From NCBI GenBank assembly GCA_026388155.1, contig JAPLKI010000025.1:156931-220930 (forward strand): a DNA stretch of 64,000 bases. Direction: 5' to 3'. The translations under genes were made by a program, and so were the position numbers. Source of the DNA: Elusimicrobiota bacterium. GTDB taxonomy: Bacteria; Elusimicrobiota; Elusimicrobia; Elusimicrobiales; UBA9959. The notes below the pieces were generated by a model. The model worked only from the letters and a program-made list of their open reading frames with translations. It ran no database searches and was not told where the DNA came from. This document shows positions 42,396 to 51,197 of the stretch, in pieces; the first letter of the stretch is position 1, and every line of letters begins with the position of its first letter.

Positions 42396-43680
42396 ACCAC
42401 AGCTGCCTGCCCTGCGCCTTGTCATATGCGGCTTTGGCGATAAGCAGGTCGTAAAGGGCGTTGGCAAGTTCGCTCTGCGAGCCAAGGTCGTCGCTTTGAG
42501 CGTCGGTAAGTTCGATCATGCTGGAGCGTCCCTCGTTGTATTTTCCCTGCAATATTTCCAGGTTCTGTTTTGATATCCCGGCTTTCATGCCGGAAACTTC
42601 ATAGCGCTTGAGAGCCGTTTCCAGAGCCAGGCGCGCCGAAACCACTTCCCGCCTGATGGAAAGTTCCTCATTGTAAAGCGAACGTCTGGCCCTTTCAAGC
42701 CCGGTCCTGGCTTCAAAAGCCGCAGAAATATTGGAAAAGGTTTTGGGACCGAGCGGCATGGTAAGGGCAAGGCTCAGCCAATAGGTGGGATTGATTGTTC
42801 CGGCCGCCAGAGTCCGCAAAGAACCTATGTTCTGACGGTTATAGTAGGCGTCCACCGAAAAATCAGGAAATTCCGATATCGCGGCTCTGCGGGATGAGAA
42901 TTCCGCCTGGCTGAGTTCAAAGCGGCTTATATCCAGTTCCGGCCTGTGCTCAAGGGCGTATTTGACGCCGTCATGGCCGGGAAGCAGCGCCGCCGTGGAA
43001 CAGGAAACGAAATCTTCCAACTCCACCTCCTGCTCCGGCTCGCGAAACAGGGACAAATTGAAATCCATCACGGAATTTTTATAGTCCGCAAGCGAGGTCG
43101 CTTCCGAAAGCTGGCCTGAGCGCACATTAAGTTCGCTTTTAAGCACATCGGAATAGCTTTTCAACCCCTCTTTGTAATAGTTCTGCACTTTGTCGTACTG
43201 CTCCTGATAGGCTTTTAAACTAACCCGTACCACTTCCAAAAGCCGTTTTTTGCGCAGTACGTCATAATAAACCCCCAAGGCGTTCAGGGTCACGCGCTGA
43301 CGCTCCTGCCAGAGCGCGCGTCCGGATATTTTGCCGGACAGCCGGCTTACATCCAGCGACAGTTTGTCCTTGGAATTATTGTAAAGATTCAGACTGGCCG
43401 ACAGGCCGGCCGAAATATCGCTATTGTAAAACCGCAGTTTAGGGTCGTTGTAAACGGAATAAGGGTAATCGGAAACGCTCAGCGTAACGGCCGGCAGATA
43501 AAAAGCGGCCAGGTCCGCCGTAAACTTTTTCTGCTGTATGTCGTATGCTTCCGCCGCTTTTTTTATGTCGTAGGAGACTTTGAAAACCTCCGCCTTGTAG
43601 GCGGACAGTGTCCAGGTATCGGCGCAAGCCGGGCAGGAAAAGACGACCAAAGCGGCGATAGAAGGGAGCAATTTTCGCAT
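42394..43680 (-). CDS. TolC-like outer-membrane efflux protein
   Basis: A 428-residue outer-membrane channel protein from the ATG at 43680. An open frame extends to 43758, and another in-frame ATG lies at 43692. I favour 43680 because MRKLLPSIAALVVFSCPACA is a clean signal peptide. Two TolC-type repeats of coiled helices are visible: DIKKAAEAYDIQQKKFTADL early and YDKVQNYYKEGLKSYSDVLK in the first half. AVLRPELDISRFELSQAEF-like RPELDISRFELSQAEFSSRR and YNEGRSSMIELTDAQ follow in the second. It should be the exit duct for the MacAB-like pump encoded next to it. Confidence 0.88.
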   Translation of the reverse strand: MRKLLPSIAALVVFSCPACADTWTLSAYKAEVFKVSYDIKKAAEAYDIQQKKFTADLAAFYLPAVTLSVSDYPYSVYNDPKLRFYNSDISAGLSASLNLYNNSKDKLSLDVSRLSGKISGRALWQERQRVTLNALGVYYDVLRKKRLLEVVRVSLKAYQEQYDKVQNYYKEGLKSYSDVLKSELNVRSGQLSEATSLADYKNSVMDFNLSLFREPEQEVELEDFVSCSTAALLPGHDGVKYALEHRPELDISRFELSQAEFSSRRAAISEFPDFSVDAYYNRQNIGSLRTLAAGTINPTYWLSLALTMPLGPKTFSNISAAFEARTGLERARRSLYNEELSIRREVVSARLALETALKRYEVSGMKAGISKQNLEILQGKYNEGRSSMIELTDAQSDDLGSQSELANALYDLLIAKAAYDKAQGRQLW

Positions 43681-43786
43681 AAGGTTAATCATACAAAATT
43701 GCCGCAGCCGGAATTGCTTATGTCGGACAGGCGCCCAGGGATTAAAGTAGCGGCACATACCGGCTTAATTCGTAGCCGGTCACATT

Positions 43787-44061
43787 ACTGAGCCACTCGT
43801 AAGTAATGTCCGCGCTGGCCGGGACGATTTTGGAGCGAAACAAGGAACGAGGAGCGCGCATAGCGGGGCTATGTAAGTGACGAGTGACGCAGTTGCAGCC
43901 CAAAAGCGCCCGGCCCTTCCCCAAAGGGGAAGGGAGGCTTGCCTTTGAGCGACTGCTTCGTTGCTCCTCACTCACAGACCCCCGGTATGCTCATTCGTCG
44001 CGCCTCGCATTCATCTCAAATTCAAGCCTCCAACGGGGACATTACTTACGAGTGGCTCAGT
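43787..44061. mobile_element. MITE-like 275-bp element with 25-bp perfect terminal inverted repeats
   Basis: ACTGAGCCACTCGTAAGTAA begins the left end at 43787-43811 and is found exactly in reverse complement at 44037-44061. A weaker complementarity continues outward for about 15 bases (ATTCGTA). The inside holds two hairpins: CATAGC/GCTATG at 43859-43873 and CCCTTCCCC/GGGGAAGGG at 43914-43934. There is no convincing coding frame. No clear target-site duplication was seen. It lies in the otherwise gene-free gap at 43681-44182. Confidence 0.65.
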
Positions 44062-44140
44062 AGTACGGTATACGAATGAAAGCCACATCCATAAATGCAG
44101 CGCCAAAGCGCCGCGGTTTCCCGCGCTATAACCCGGCTAG
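44062..44140 (-). pseudogene. Fragment of a GT39 gene 5' end
   Basis: On the minus strand this stretch encodes GALALHLWMWLSFVY, like GALALHLWIGFSF near the start of the GT39 protein at 36818-38572. A 26-base block (44087-44112) is identical to 38514-38539. The homology ends at the MITE-like element, so it is a truncated copy. Confidence 0.6.
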
Positions 44141-44182
44141 GCCGTCTGACGAGCATAGCTCCTGATACGGCACAGCCATAGG

Positions 44183-45634
44183 CTAGAACTTATGCCAGAG
44201 CATCTGCGTGGTTATGTCATGGTGAAACAGCACTTCCGAGGTTTTAACCACGGTGCCAAGTTCCCTGGGGCTGCGGTCGGCGGCGGCCTGCTTGTGCGCG
44301 GCATATTTCTCGTGCGGGGCCGTGCCCAGCATATTCCTTATAAATTCACTGCCGCGGAAGATGCGCAGCGCGTCATAGATGTTGCCGGGCAGAAAGCGCA
44401 CACGGTCGCGCTTGCTCTCATCTTTGGTAAGGGGCTCGCCATCGAGCGCTGTGCGCAGCAGCGCGTACAGGGAGAGATAGGGATTCGCGTCCGGAGCCAC
44501 GGAGCGTATCTCCAGCCGGGCGGATCTCTCGTTGCCGGCCGGTATGCGTATCATAGCGCCGCGGTCTACCGACGAGACCTTTATCTGGTTGGGCGCTTCA
44601 AAATGCGGGTCCAGCCGCCGGTAGGCGTTCACGCTTGAATTTAGTATCAGCGACAACTCCTGCGCATGGTTCAGGATCCGGGAGATCACGTCCCAGGCGG
44701 CCTTGGAAAGGCCGTCCTCGCCTTTCGCGTCGTGGAAGATGTTCTTCCCGCCTTTAGAAAACGACAGGTTCAAGTGCATGCCGCTGCCGTTGACTCCGGA
44801 AACCGGCTTGGGAAGAAAAGTGGCCGTCATACCCATGTTGGCGGCTACCTGCCGGCAGACCAGCTTGTAAAGCTGTACCAGGTCACAGGCGCGCACCACG
44901 CCGGCGTGGGAAAAGTTGAGCTCGAACTGGGACGGGGCCACCTCCGGATGGTCCTTTTCGTTGCGGAAACCCATCGAGCGCTGCGCCTCCGCGGCGGTAT
45001 CGATGAAGTTTTTCAGCGGGGCCAGCGGCAGCGAATGAAAGTAGCCGCCGGTGGATATAAGCTGGAAACCCGTATCGTCGTTGTAGGACTGCTCGGCGTT
45101 AAGCCCCTTCACCACGAAACCCTCCACCTCGGCCGCTACGTTCGCGGTCAGACCCCGTGTCTTTTTCATTTCAAGGGCCAGGCCGGTCAGGCGGGCGCGG
45201 AAATCAGACTCATAGGTGGTCTTGTCGCGGTTAAGGACGGTGCCGAACATTATAACCTTGCCGGGGCCGAAAACGTCGGAAGGCAGCCAGACAATACTTC
45301 CCCAGTCGATACCGAGGCGCAGGTCCGATTCCTTCTGCGTCGTGAACCCGCGGATGGAAGAGCCGTCGAAGGTCAGGTTGTCGTTGGCACGCAGGAAATG
45401 CTGCTTGTCGTAATCCAGCATATGAAAACGGCCTTCGATATCGGTGAAGCAGACCGTAACCGCTTTCAGGCGTTTTTCCTTCAGCAGGTAGGCGCAGTAT
45501 TTTTTTTCCAATTCGTCCGGGCTCAGCTTTTCGGCGGCGACTGCGGCTTCCAGGTTCAGCGCCTCAAGTTCATCGTAGGGGATCTCCAGAAAGTTCTTCA
45601 GGGGATTGTGTTCCACTGGCATGGTTTTAGACAT
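44183..45634 (-). CDS. glnA: Glutamine synthetase
   Basis: A 483-residue glutamine synthetase that joins ammonia to glutamate. The N-terminal beta-grasp part has VCFTDIEGRFHMLDYD and LTFDGSSIRGFTTQKESDLR. The catalytic domain has AAEVEGFVVKG (metal-binding Glu), HPEVAPSQFELNFSHAG, NGSGMHLNLSFSKGGKN and the ATP-site IRIPAGNERSARLEIRS. Asn-Pro-Tyr in DANPYLSLYALL also fits. The first ~50 residues before the beta-grasp domain are helical and longer than in enteric GlnA. No adenylylation or PII gene is nearby. The upstream region has a strong sigma-70-like promoter overlapped by an inverted repeat. Confidence 0.95.
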   Translation of the reverse strand: MSKTMPVEHNPLKNFLEIPYDELEALNLEAAVAAEKLSPDELEKKYCAYLLKEKRLKAVTVCFTDIEGRFHMLDYDKQHFLRANDNLTFDGSSIRGFTTQKESDLRLGIDWGSIVWLPSDVFGPGKVIMFGTVLNRDKTTYESDFRARLTGLALEMKKTRGLTANVAAEVEGFVVKGLNAEQSYNDDTGFQLISTGGYFHSLPLAPLKNFIDTAAEAQRSMGFRNEKDHPEVAPSQFELNFSHAGVVRACDLVQLYKLVCRQVAANMGMTATFLPKPVSGVNGSGMHLNLSFSKGGKNIFHDAKGEDGLSKAAWDVISRILNHAQELSLILNSSVNAYRRLDPHFEAPNQIKVSSVDRGAMIRIPAGNERSARLEIRSVAPDANPYLSLYALLRTALDGEPLTKDESKRDRVRFLPGNIYDALRIFRGSEFIRNMLGTAPHEKYAAHKQAAADRSPRELGTVVKTSEVLFHHDITTQMLWHKF

Positions 45635-45674
45635 ATAAGCCCTCTTTTTATCAAAATGATTAATAACTAGTATA

Positions 45675-45715
45675 AATATACATCAAATTATGATAAATGT
45701 CAACACTTTTATCAT
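45675..45715 (-). promoter_or_regulatory. glnA promoter with overlapping operator-like palindrome
   Basis: On the minus strand, -35 TTGACA (45698-45703) is followed after 17 bases by -10 TATATT (45675-45680). The 8-bp arms ATGATAAA (45690-45697) and TTTATCAT (45708-45715) bracket the -35, so a bound repressor would block polymerase. The surroundings are very AT-rich. Confidence 0.65.
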
Positions 45716-45752
45716 ATATACTCACTTAAAACTATAACAGAAGGGGGATGGT

Positions 45753-48065
45753 TTACTTCGCTTTCTTTAACGCCGCCAGCACTTTATCCGGCGTGAAGGG
45801 AGCGTCAAAAAGCCTTATTCCGACCGCGTTATGAACAGCGTTGGCCACCGCCGGCAAAGGCCCGTTTATGCCTATCTCCGAAACCGATTTGGCGCCGAAG
45901 GGGCCGTTGGGTTCCCATGAGGGAATTATGAAGGTGCGCACAGGGGGCGTGTCGGCCGAGGAGAATATCTTGTAACGGCGGAAAGAGGCGTTAAGCGGAG
46001 TGCCGTTGGAGGAGAACTCCATTTCCTCCGAAAGCGTGTGGCTTATGCCGTTAAGCACCGCCCCGTCGTTCTGGCCCTCGGCCAGTGTAGGATTTACGGC
46101 CGTGCCGCAATCCACGCAGGAAACATAATCCAGTATTTTTATTTTGCCGGTTTCGGTGTCCACTTCGACCTCCACGAAGTTCGCCTGGAAAGGAGGCGGC
46201 GAGGTATGCGCGAAGTGTGAAGCCGAGGCGGTTATCTGGTGCTGGTCGTAATAATAAAGCGAAGTATTAGCCACCTCGCTCAAGAGACATGAAGCCCCGG
46301 TCTTTGAGACGACTTTTCCCCCCTCAAGACGCAAGTCTTCCTTTTTGGCGTCAAGTATTTTAGCCGCCACTTCAATTATCATCTCTCGGACTTTTTCGGC
46401 GGTTTTTTTAACCGCGCCGCCCGAAATAAAAGTGGTGGATGAGGCGTAGGCTCCGACGTCAAAAGGCGTAAGGTCCGTGTCCGACGAATAAACTATCATA
46501 TCCCCGGTTTTTACACCCAGCACTTCAGCCGCTATCTGGGCAAGGATGGTGTCTGAGCCCGTGCCAAGGTCCGTCGCGCCTATAAGCAGGTTAAAAGAGC
46601 CGTCCTCGTTCATTTTTATGGTGGCGGAGGCCATGTCCACTTCGGGAATGCCGGAGCCCTGCATCATGCAGGCCATACCGAGTCCCCGGCGGATCGGGCC
46701 GGTCTGTTCGCGATACTTCGCGGACTTCTCTTTCCATTTTATTTCAGCCAGGCCCTTATCTATGGCTTCAAAAAGGCCGGTGGAAGTTATAACCTGCTCA
46801 ACGCCCTCCCGGCCTTCTCCCATGGCCTTAAACACCGGCGAGCCCTCGCCAAGCCGTATATAATTCCTGCGCCTGAATTCAACGGGGTCCATGCCTATTT
46901 TTTCAGCCATCATATCCATCAGGCAGTCCCAGGCGAAAAAACCCTGGGTGGCGCCGTAACCGCGGTAAGCGCCTGACACCGGCATATTGGTATAAACGCT
47001 GCGCCCGATAAACCGGATATTATTCTTGATCTTATAGAAAGGCAGGGTGTGAGAGCCTGCGCACATCATAACCGTAAGCGCGTGCGAGCCGTAAGCGCCG
47101 GTGTTAAGGGTTATTTCCATCTCCGCGTCGGTTATAGTACCGTCCTTTTTCACTCCGGCCTTCATGCGCACGGTGGACGGGTGGCGGGTGCGCGAAGACA
47201 CAAAGGTCTCGCGGCGGGTGTATTCGATCTTCACCGGCCGGCCGGTCTTAAGGGCAAGCGCCGCCGTAATATCCTCAAGCAGCACCTCCTGCTTTGAACC
47301 GAAACCGCCGCCTATGCGGGGTTTTATAACGCGTATTTTTTTTACGGGGATGTTAAGCGCCTGCGCCACTATGCGCCGCACATGAAAAGGCACCTGTGTG
47401 GAAGTCCGCAGCACCAGCCGGCCGAAATGGTCAAAAGAGGCTATAGTTACATGCGGCTCCAGGGCGCAATGCTGCAAATAGGGGATTTTCCAGGAATGTT
47501 CCAGCACAAAATCAGCTTCTTTGAACCACTCGCCGTTTTTCACCTCAAAGTCGAATTTGGCCGCTATGTTATGTTTCGCGTCGGGGATATTCTTTGAATC
47601 CGGCTCGTCATGTATTACCGGAGCGCCGTCTTTCATAGCTTCAAAGGTGTCAAAAACCGCCGGCAGCAGTTTATATTCCACTTTTATTTTAGAGAGGGCC
47701 TCATGGGCCGCCTCGGGCGTTTCCGCCGCCACGGCGGCTACGCGGTCGCCGACAAAGCGCACCTTGCTGTCAAGGGTATAGGTATCATAAGGCGAAGGCT
47801 CGGGGTAACCCTGGCCGGCGGTGGTGTGCGGCACGCGCGGCAGGTCCTTATAGGTCAGGACGGCTTTCACGCCGGGGACTTTAAGCGCGTCGGAAACGTC
47901 TATCTTTTTTATTTCGGCGTGAGCGTGCGGGCTCCAGAGTATTTTGCCGCATAGCAGACCCTGGAAATCCACATCATCGGTAAACACGGGCTCGCCGCAG
48001 GCAAGGCCCATGGCATCTATTTTAATTACCGGCTTGTTGACTATTTTCAGATTTTTAGTATCCAT
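45753..48065 (-). CDS. Molybdenum hydroxylase large subunit, copy 1
   Basis: A 770-residue molybdopterin-binding subunit of the xanthine dehydrogenase/aldehyde oxidase family. Motifs: the hammerhead start GLACGEPVFTDD, LRTSTQVPFHVRRIVAQALN, KPRIGGGFGSKQEV, VSGAYRGYGATQGFFAWDCL, the FDVGAYASSTTFISGGAV cofactor loop and the catalytic Glu region in FGAKSVSEIGINGPLPAVANA. The Glu is preceded by SVS instead of the usual GxG, which may mark a separate substrate class. I use ATG 48063-48065 with GAGGA eight bases upstream; upstream ATGs lack such a site. It is the last gene of a group coding for iron-sulfur and FAD subunits. The substrate cannot be named. Confidence 0.9.
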   Translation of the reverse strand: MDTKNLKIVNKPVIKIDAMGLACGEPVFTDDVDFQGLLCGKILWSPHAHAEIKKIDVSDALKVPGVKAVLTYKDLPRVPHTTAGQGYPEPSPYDTYTLDSKVRFVGDRVAAVAAETPEAAHEALSKIKVEYKLLPAVFDTFEAMKDGAPVIHDEPDSKNIPDAKHNIAAKFDFEVKNGEWFKEADFVLEHSWKIPYLQHCALEPHVTIASFDHFGRLVLRTSTQVPFHVRRIVAQALNIPVKKIRVIKPRIGGGFGSKQEVLLEDITAALALKTGRPVKIEYTRRETFVSSRTRHPSTVRMKAGVKKDGTITDAEMEITLNTGAYGSHALTVMMCAGSHTLPFYKIKNNIRFIGRSVYTNMPVSGAYRGYGATQGFFAWDCLMDMMAEKIGMDPVEFRRRNYIRLGEGSPVFKAMGEGREGVEQVITSTGLFEAIDKGLAEIKWKEKSAKYREQTGPIRRGLGMACMMQGSGIPEVDMASATIKMNEDGSFNLLIGATDLGTGSDTILAQIAAEVLGVKTGDMIVYSSDTDLTPFDVGAYASSTTFISGGAVKKTAEKVREMIIEVAAKILDAKKEDLRLEGGKVVSKTGASCLLSEVANTSLYYYDQHQITASASHFAHTSPPPFQANFVEVEVDTETGKIKILDYVSCVDCGTAVNPTLAEGQNDGAVLNGISHTLSEEMEFSSNGTPLNASFRRYKIFSSADTPPVRTFIIPSWEPNGPFGAKSVSEIGINGPLPAVANAVHNAVGIRLFDAPFTPDKVLAALKKAK

Positions 48066-48112
48066 AAATTTCCTCGTAATGTTCGCCATAGGTATAAAGT
48101 CCGCCATACGGC

Positions 48113-48619
48113 TTAAGGCTTCTTCTTAAGCTTTTTCGCCGCGATTTTCACCGCCTCTATCTGTTTCACATAGCCGGTACAGCGGCACAGGTTCCCATCC
48201 AAAGCCTTTCTTATTTCCGCCTCTGAAGGGTTCGGCGTCCTGTCAAGCAGCTGCTTGGAGGAAAGTATCATGCCCGGTATGCAAAACCCGCATTGTACGG
48301 CGCCCGACTCCACAAAAGCTTCCTGTATAGGGTGCGGCTTTTGAACGGTGCCAAGTCCCTCTATAGTGATAATTTCACCCTCATGCGCGGCCACCGCCGG
48401 CACTAGACAACCCAGCACAGGCCTTCCATTCAGTATTACCGTGCAGGAACCGCAATCGCCTGTGTCACAGCCTTTTTTGACGCCTTTCCAGCCGTGGCGG
48501 CGCAACGCGTCCAGAAGAAATTCGCTGTTCTTAACCGAGAGCTCCCGCTTTTCACCGTTCACGGTGACCATTATTTCAAAAAAACCTTTTTTGGTTTCTA
48601 TCCTGGCGTTATTTTTCAT
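48113..48619 (-). CDS. Molybdenum hydroxylase iron-sulfur subunit, copy 1
   Basis: A 168-residue [2Fe-2S] subunit with two clusters. The plant-type ferredoxin cluster is in KKGCDTGDCGSCTVILNG plus the later Cys in LGCLVP; the second is formed by GAVQCGFCIPGMIL and NLCRCTGY. It passes electrons from the molybdenum centre to the FAD subunit. A longer open frame exists, but the ATG at 48617-48619 has GAGGA seven bases upstream and gives the normal length. Gene order is FAD-FAD-FeS-Mo on the minus strand. Confidence 0.94.
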   Translation of the reverse strand: MKNNARIETKKGFFEIMVTVNGEKRELSVKNSEFLLDALRRHGWKGVKKGCDTGDCGSCTVILNGRPVLGCLVPAVAAHEGEIITIEGLGTVQKPHPIQEAFVESGAVQCGFCIPGMILSSKQLLDRTPNPSEAEIRKALDGNLCRCTGYVKQIEAVKIAAKKLKKKP

Positions 48620-48629
48620 ATTGTCCTCT

Positions 48630-49439
48630 TTAAATGGAATCCACAAAACGCCTAAGCAGGTTGGATGCCGCGGCCGCGCGGTATTCGCCGGCATTAGCGG
48701 CCTCCAGTTCACCGGCAAAGGCGGCGGCGCAGGCAGCGGGAAGCTCGCCCGCCAGCACGGCCTTTTCGGACGCAAGCGCCCTGAACGGTTTCGGAGAAAG
48801 CGCCCCGACCGAGATCCTGGCCTGTGAAACGGTCGTTCCTTTCTTTTCCACTGCGAAAAAAAGCTTTATGTACGACTCCCAACTGGACTCCGTTTTAGCT
48901 AACTTAATGAACTCGCACTTCCACTTTCTGGTCTTTGCGGGGATTATTATCTCGCTTATAAGGCAGTCCAGGCCGGGGCGCAGCCCGGAAACGTAAAGAT
49001 CCTGAAAGTCCACAAGCTTCGAGCCGGACTTCGCCTGTATGCGCACCTTGGCGTCCAGGCCCAGCAATACTACCGGGAATATATTGAAGGAATGAGGACG
49101 CGCTATGTTGCCGCCTATCGTAGCCATGTTGCGTATGAGCTGGCTGGAACACTTGGCGGCGGCGGCTGAAATAACCCCGCCACCCCAATCACGGCAAAGC
49201 TTGGACCGGTCTATTTCATCAAAAGAAGCGCCAGCCCCTATTACAAGGTTGCCGCCTGAAATTTTTATTCCCCTGATGGGGAGGTGCTTAAGGTCCAGGT
49301 AGGTTTCAACAGTATCAGGAAGGGTCTTGGCTACCAGAGTGCCGCCGGCCACCGCCATAGCCTTGTATTTTTTGTTCAATAGCAAAGCCAGAGCCTCTTT
49401 TACAGTTTGCGGGAAAGCGTAATATTTTATATGGGTCAT
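48630..49439 (-). CDS. Molybdenum hydroxylase FAD subunit, copy 1
   Basis: A 269-residue FAD-binding subunit of the CO-dehydrogenase M/xanthine dehydrogenase family. FAD contacts are in AMAVAGGTLVAKTLPDTVET, where the family usually has AGGTDL, and in RNMATIGGNIARPHSFNIFP. The C-terminal domain (VSQARISVGALSPKPFRALA) is typical. It receives electrons from the iron-sulfur subunit encoded ten bases downstream and passes them to NAD or another acceptor. The changed Asp in AGGTDL is worth noting but the fold-defining parts are intact. Confidence 0.9.
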   Translation of the reverse strand: MTHIKYYAFPQTVKEALALLLNKKYKAMAVAGGTLVAKTLPDTVETYLDLKHLPIRGIKISGGNLVIGAGASFDEIDRSKLCRDWGGGVISAAAAKCSSQLIRNMATIGGNIARPHSFNIFPVVLLGLDAKVRIQAKSGSKLVDFQDLYVSGLRPGLDCLISEIIIPAKTRKWKCEFIKLAKTESSWESYIKLFFAVEKKGTTVSQARISVGALSPKPFRALASEKAVLAGELPAACAAAFAGELEAANAGEYRAAAASNLLRRFVDSI

Positions 49440-49482
49440 AGGTGTCTCCTAAAAACTGCATCTGCTGCGGGAGCCATAGGCC

Positions 49483-50325
49483 TTAAGCCCTAAGTTTTTG
49501 CAAGGCCCTTGAAACCAAAACTCCGCACATTTCACGCCGGTAATCAGCCTCGGAACGAGTGTCGGTTATGGGGTTTACTTCGGTTTTTACAAGCTCGGCC
49601 GCTTTAGCAATCACTTCAGCGGCAAGACGCTTGCCGGAAAGGAAGGCTGAGGTTTTCGCGGCATAAACCATAACCGGCCCGACCGAAGCCAAAGCTATTG
49701 ATACTTTTCCCGCCGCGCCGGTTTTTATTTCGGCTGACACAGCAACCGCCACCTTTGAGATGCCGAAGTAAGACCTGGGACCGAGTTTCTGATAAGCGGC
49801 GGTGTGCTTCCATTTAGGTATTTCAAAACCGGTAATAATTTCGTCTTTTTTGAGCGCGGTTTTTTTGGGGCCTAAAAAAAGGCCGGAAAGCGGCATCTTT
49901 CTTTTTTGACCTTTCAATTCCAGGCAAACCAAAGCGCGCTCAGAAACCAGGGCGCAAACGCCGTCGGCGCAGGGGCTGGCGTTCGCGGCGTTGCCGCCGA
50001 GCGTGGCCATGTTGCGCAGACTTGGGCTGGCGAAATGTGGTATAGACGCTATCAAAGCCGGCAGCCAGCGGAGGGCCAGAGGAGAATTCTCTATCTCCGA
50101 GATTTTAACCGCGGCACCTATGAAAACGGATTTTTTTGTTTCTTTAATCCCGCGCAGTTCGCCAAGCGAGCTTATATCCAGCCAGCAATCGGAATCGTCC
50201 GAACCGGCATTTGAGATATTAACCAGATCGGTGCCGCCGGCCAGATATTTCCGCTTAAGCGGAAGTGCGGGAATAATTTTCCAGAGTTCTCTAAGATTTT
50301 TTGGTCTGACGATGAAAGAGGGCAT
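49483..50325 (-). CDS. Molybdenum hydroxylase FAD subunit, copy 2
   Basis: A 280-residue FAD-binding subunit, distinct from its neighbour at 48630. It has the standard RKYLAGGTDLVNISNAG and LRNMATLGGNAANASPCADG. The C-terminal part has YQKLGPRSYFGISKVAVAVS and KVSIALASVGPVMVYAAKT. The SPCADG form is common among XdhB-like proteins. It lies directly downstream, in transcription terms, of the accessory island. Because the group at 55452-58261 lacks a FAD subunit and this group has two, it probably belonged to that complex before the island separated them. Confidence 0.92.
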   Translation of the reverse strand: MPSFIVRPKNLRELWKIIPALPLKRKYLAGGTDLVNISNAGSDDSDCWLDISSLGELRGIKETKKSVFIGAAVKISEIENSPLALRWLPALIASIPHFASPSLRNMATLGGNAANASPCADGVCALVSERALVCLELKGQKRKMPLSGLFLGPKKTALKKDEIITGFEIPKWKHTAAYQKLGPRSYFGISKVAVAVSAEIKTGAAGKVSIALASVGPVMVYAAKTSAFLSGKRLAAEVIAKAAELVKTEVNPITDTRSEADYRREMCGVLVSRALQKLRA

Positions 50326-50552
50326 AAGATAAGTTTCAAGGCCGTTTGTTGACCATACGCCCTGATACGGCTAAATATTACAATATAATTATGTGCTTAA
50401 TCTATTATTTGCGAGGTTCCCCCACATCGGCAATTATCCAGACAGGTTAAATTACGGCGAGTTGATTATACCAGTCATCACTCGGTGTGAGACCTATATA
50501 CCAAATACGTCTGTTAGCCAACTTTTTTTAGGCTGAAACAGACTAATAGTAG
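50326..50552. other. Gene-free stretch between FAD subunit and island repeat
   Basis: AT-rich near 50370-50395 and carrying a GGCAATTATCCAGACAGG stretch at 50430-50447 that could be an IS21-type end sequence, although I cannot confirm it. No coding frame is convincing. Confidence 0.4.
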
Positions 50553-50635
50553 GTGTCTGGAGGTGTTTTTTGATTTAGAAAAAGCGCTTAAATCATGCCC
50601 GATTATTAGCGGTGTTTTATGGGGTTCCCGCCGAC
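50553..50635. repeat. 83-bp direct repeat, left copy of island
   Basis: It runs from GTGTCTGGAGGTG to TTCCCGCCGAC. The copy at 55289-55371 matches at 63 of 83 positions without gaps by hand alignment. The istB remnant starts right after it. Confidence 0.75.
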
Positions 50636-50925
50636 AGATCGCATCTGCATCTGATGCGGAAATACAGCAAAAACAGGCTCATGATAGTCGACGACTTCCT
50701 GATAACGCCCTTGTCGGACGCCACCCGGGCTGACTTCCTGGAGGTTATCGAGGACCGGTGCGGGTCCGGCGACATGGTTATTACCAGCCAGTGCCCTACC
50801 AAGGAGTGGCATCCCAATATAGGGGACCGACCATTGCGGACGCCATATACGACCGGCTGCTGCATAATCCCTATAAAATAAAATTGAGAGGTTAATCCCT
50901 GCGGAAACGGCAGAAGCCGGATTAA
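50636..50925 (+). pseudogene. Decayed istB (IS21-family ATPase) fragment
   Basis: The frame encodes RLMIVDDFLITPLSDATRAD and FLEVIEDRCGSGDMVITSQC, the Walker B and later part of IstB, the transposition helper ATPase. The N-terminal half is missing. After NIGD a one-base deletion shifts the frame; the other frame continues IADAIYDRLLHNPYKIKLRG. A TAA at 50893-50895 then replaces an expected GAA, and SLRKRQKPD ends the homology. So there is truncation, frameshift and a nonsense change; it is certainly non-functional. No istA is present. Confidence 0.8.
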
Positions 50926-51021
50926 GAAGAGAAGCCGTGCGGATTAAGCAAAAAATATTTGACAGACAGGAGAGAAAAGAGCTACGTTTTAAAGAACCCG
51001 AGCGTTGTTTCGCTACGACTC

Positions 51022-51095
51022 GGCCGATTTCCAGCGGAACGGTGGCCGGCTTGAGAACGGAATCAGTGGCCGATTTCAGTGTAATATGCATACTG
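51022..51095. mobile_element. IS21-type right-end repeats
   Basis: Three degenerate tandem copies of a GGCCGATTTCNAGCGGAA-like unit follow the istB remnant, as in the right ends of IS21-family elements, where transposase binds. Confidence 0.55.
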
Positions 51096-51197
51096 TAGGG
51101 CCTCACCTTAGAATTACGGTGATATGATGCGCAAGTCGGTCAAATTCGGTACAATGCTTTTTACCATCTGATTTCCAACCCTGTATAGAGGTCTGCC

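Noticed and set aside
44666..45670. Long plus-strand open frame (334 codons) opposite glnA
   Set aside because: It lies across glnA, whose motifs are complete, and has no recognisable content.
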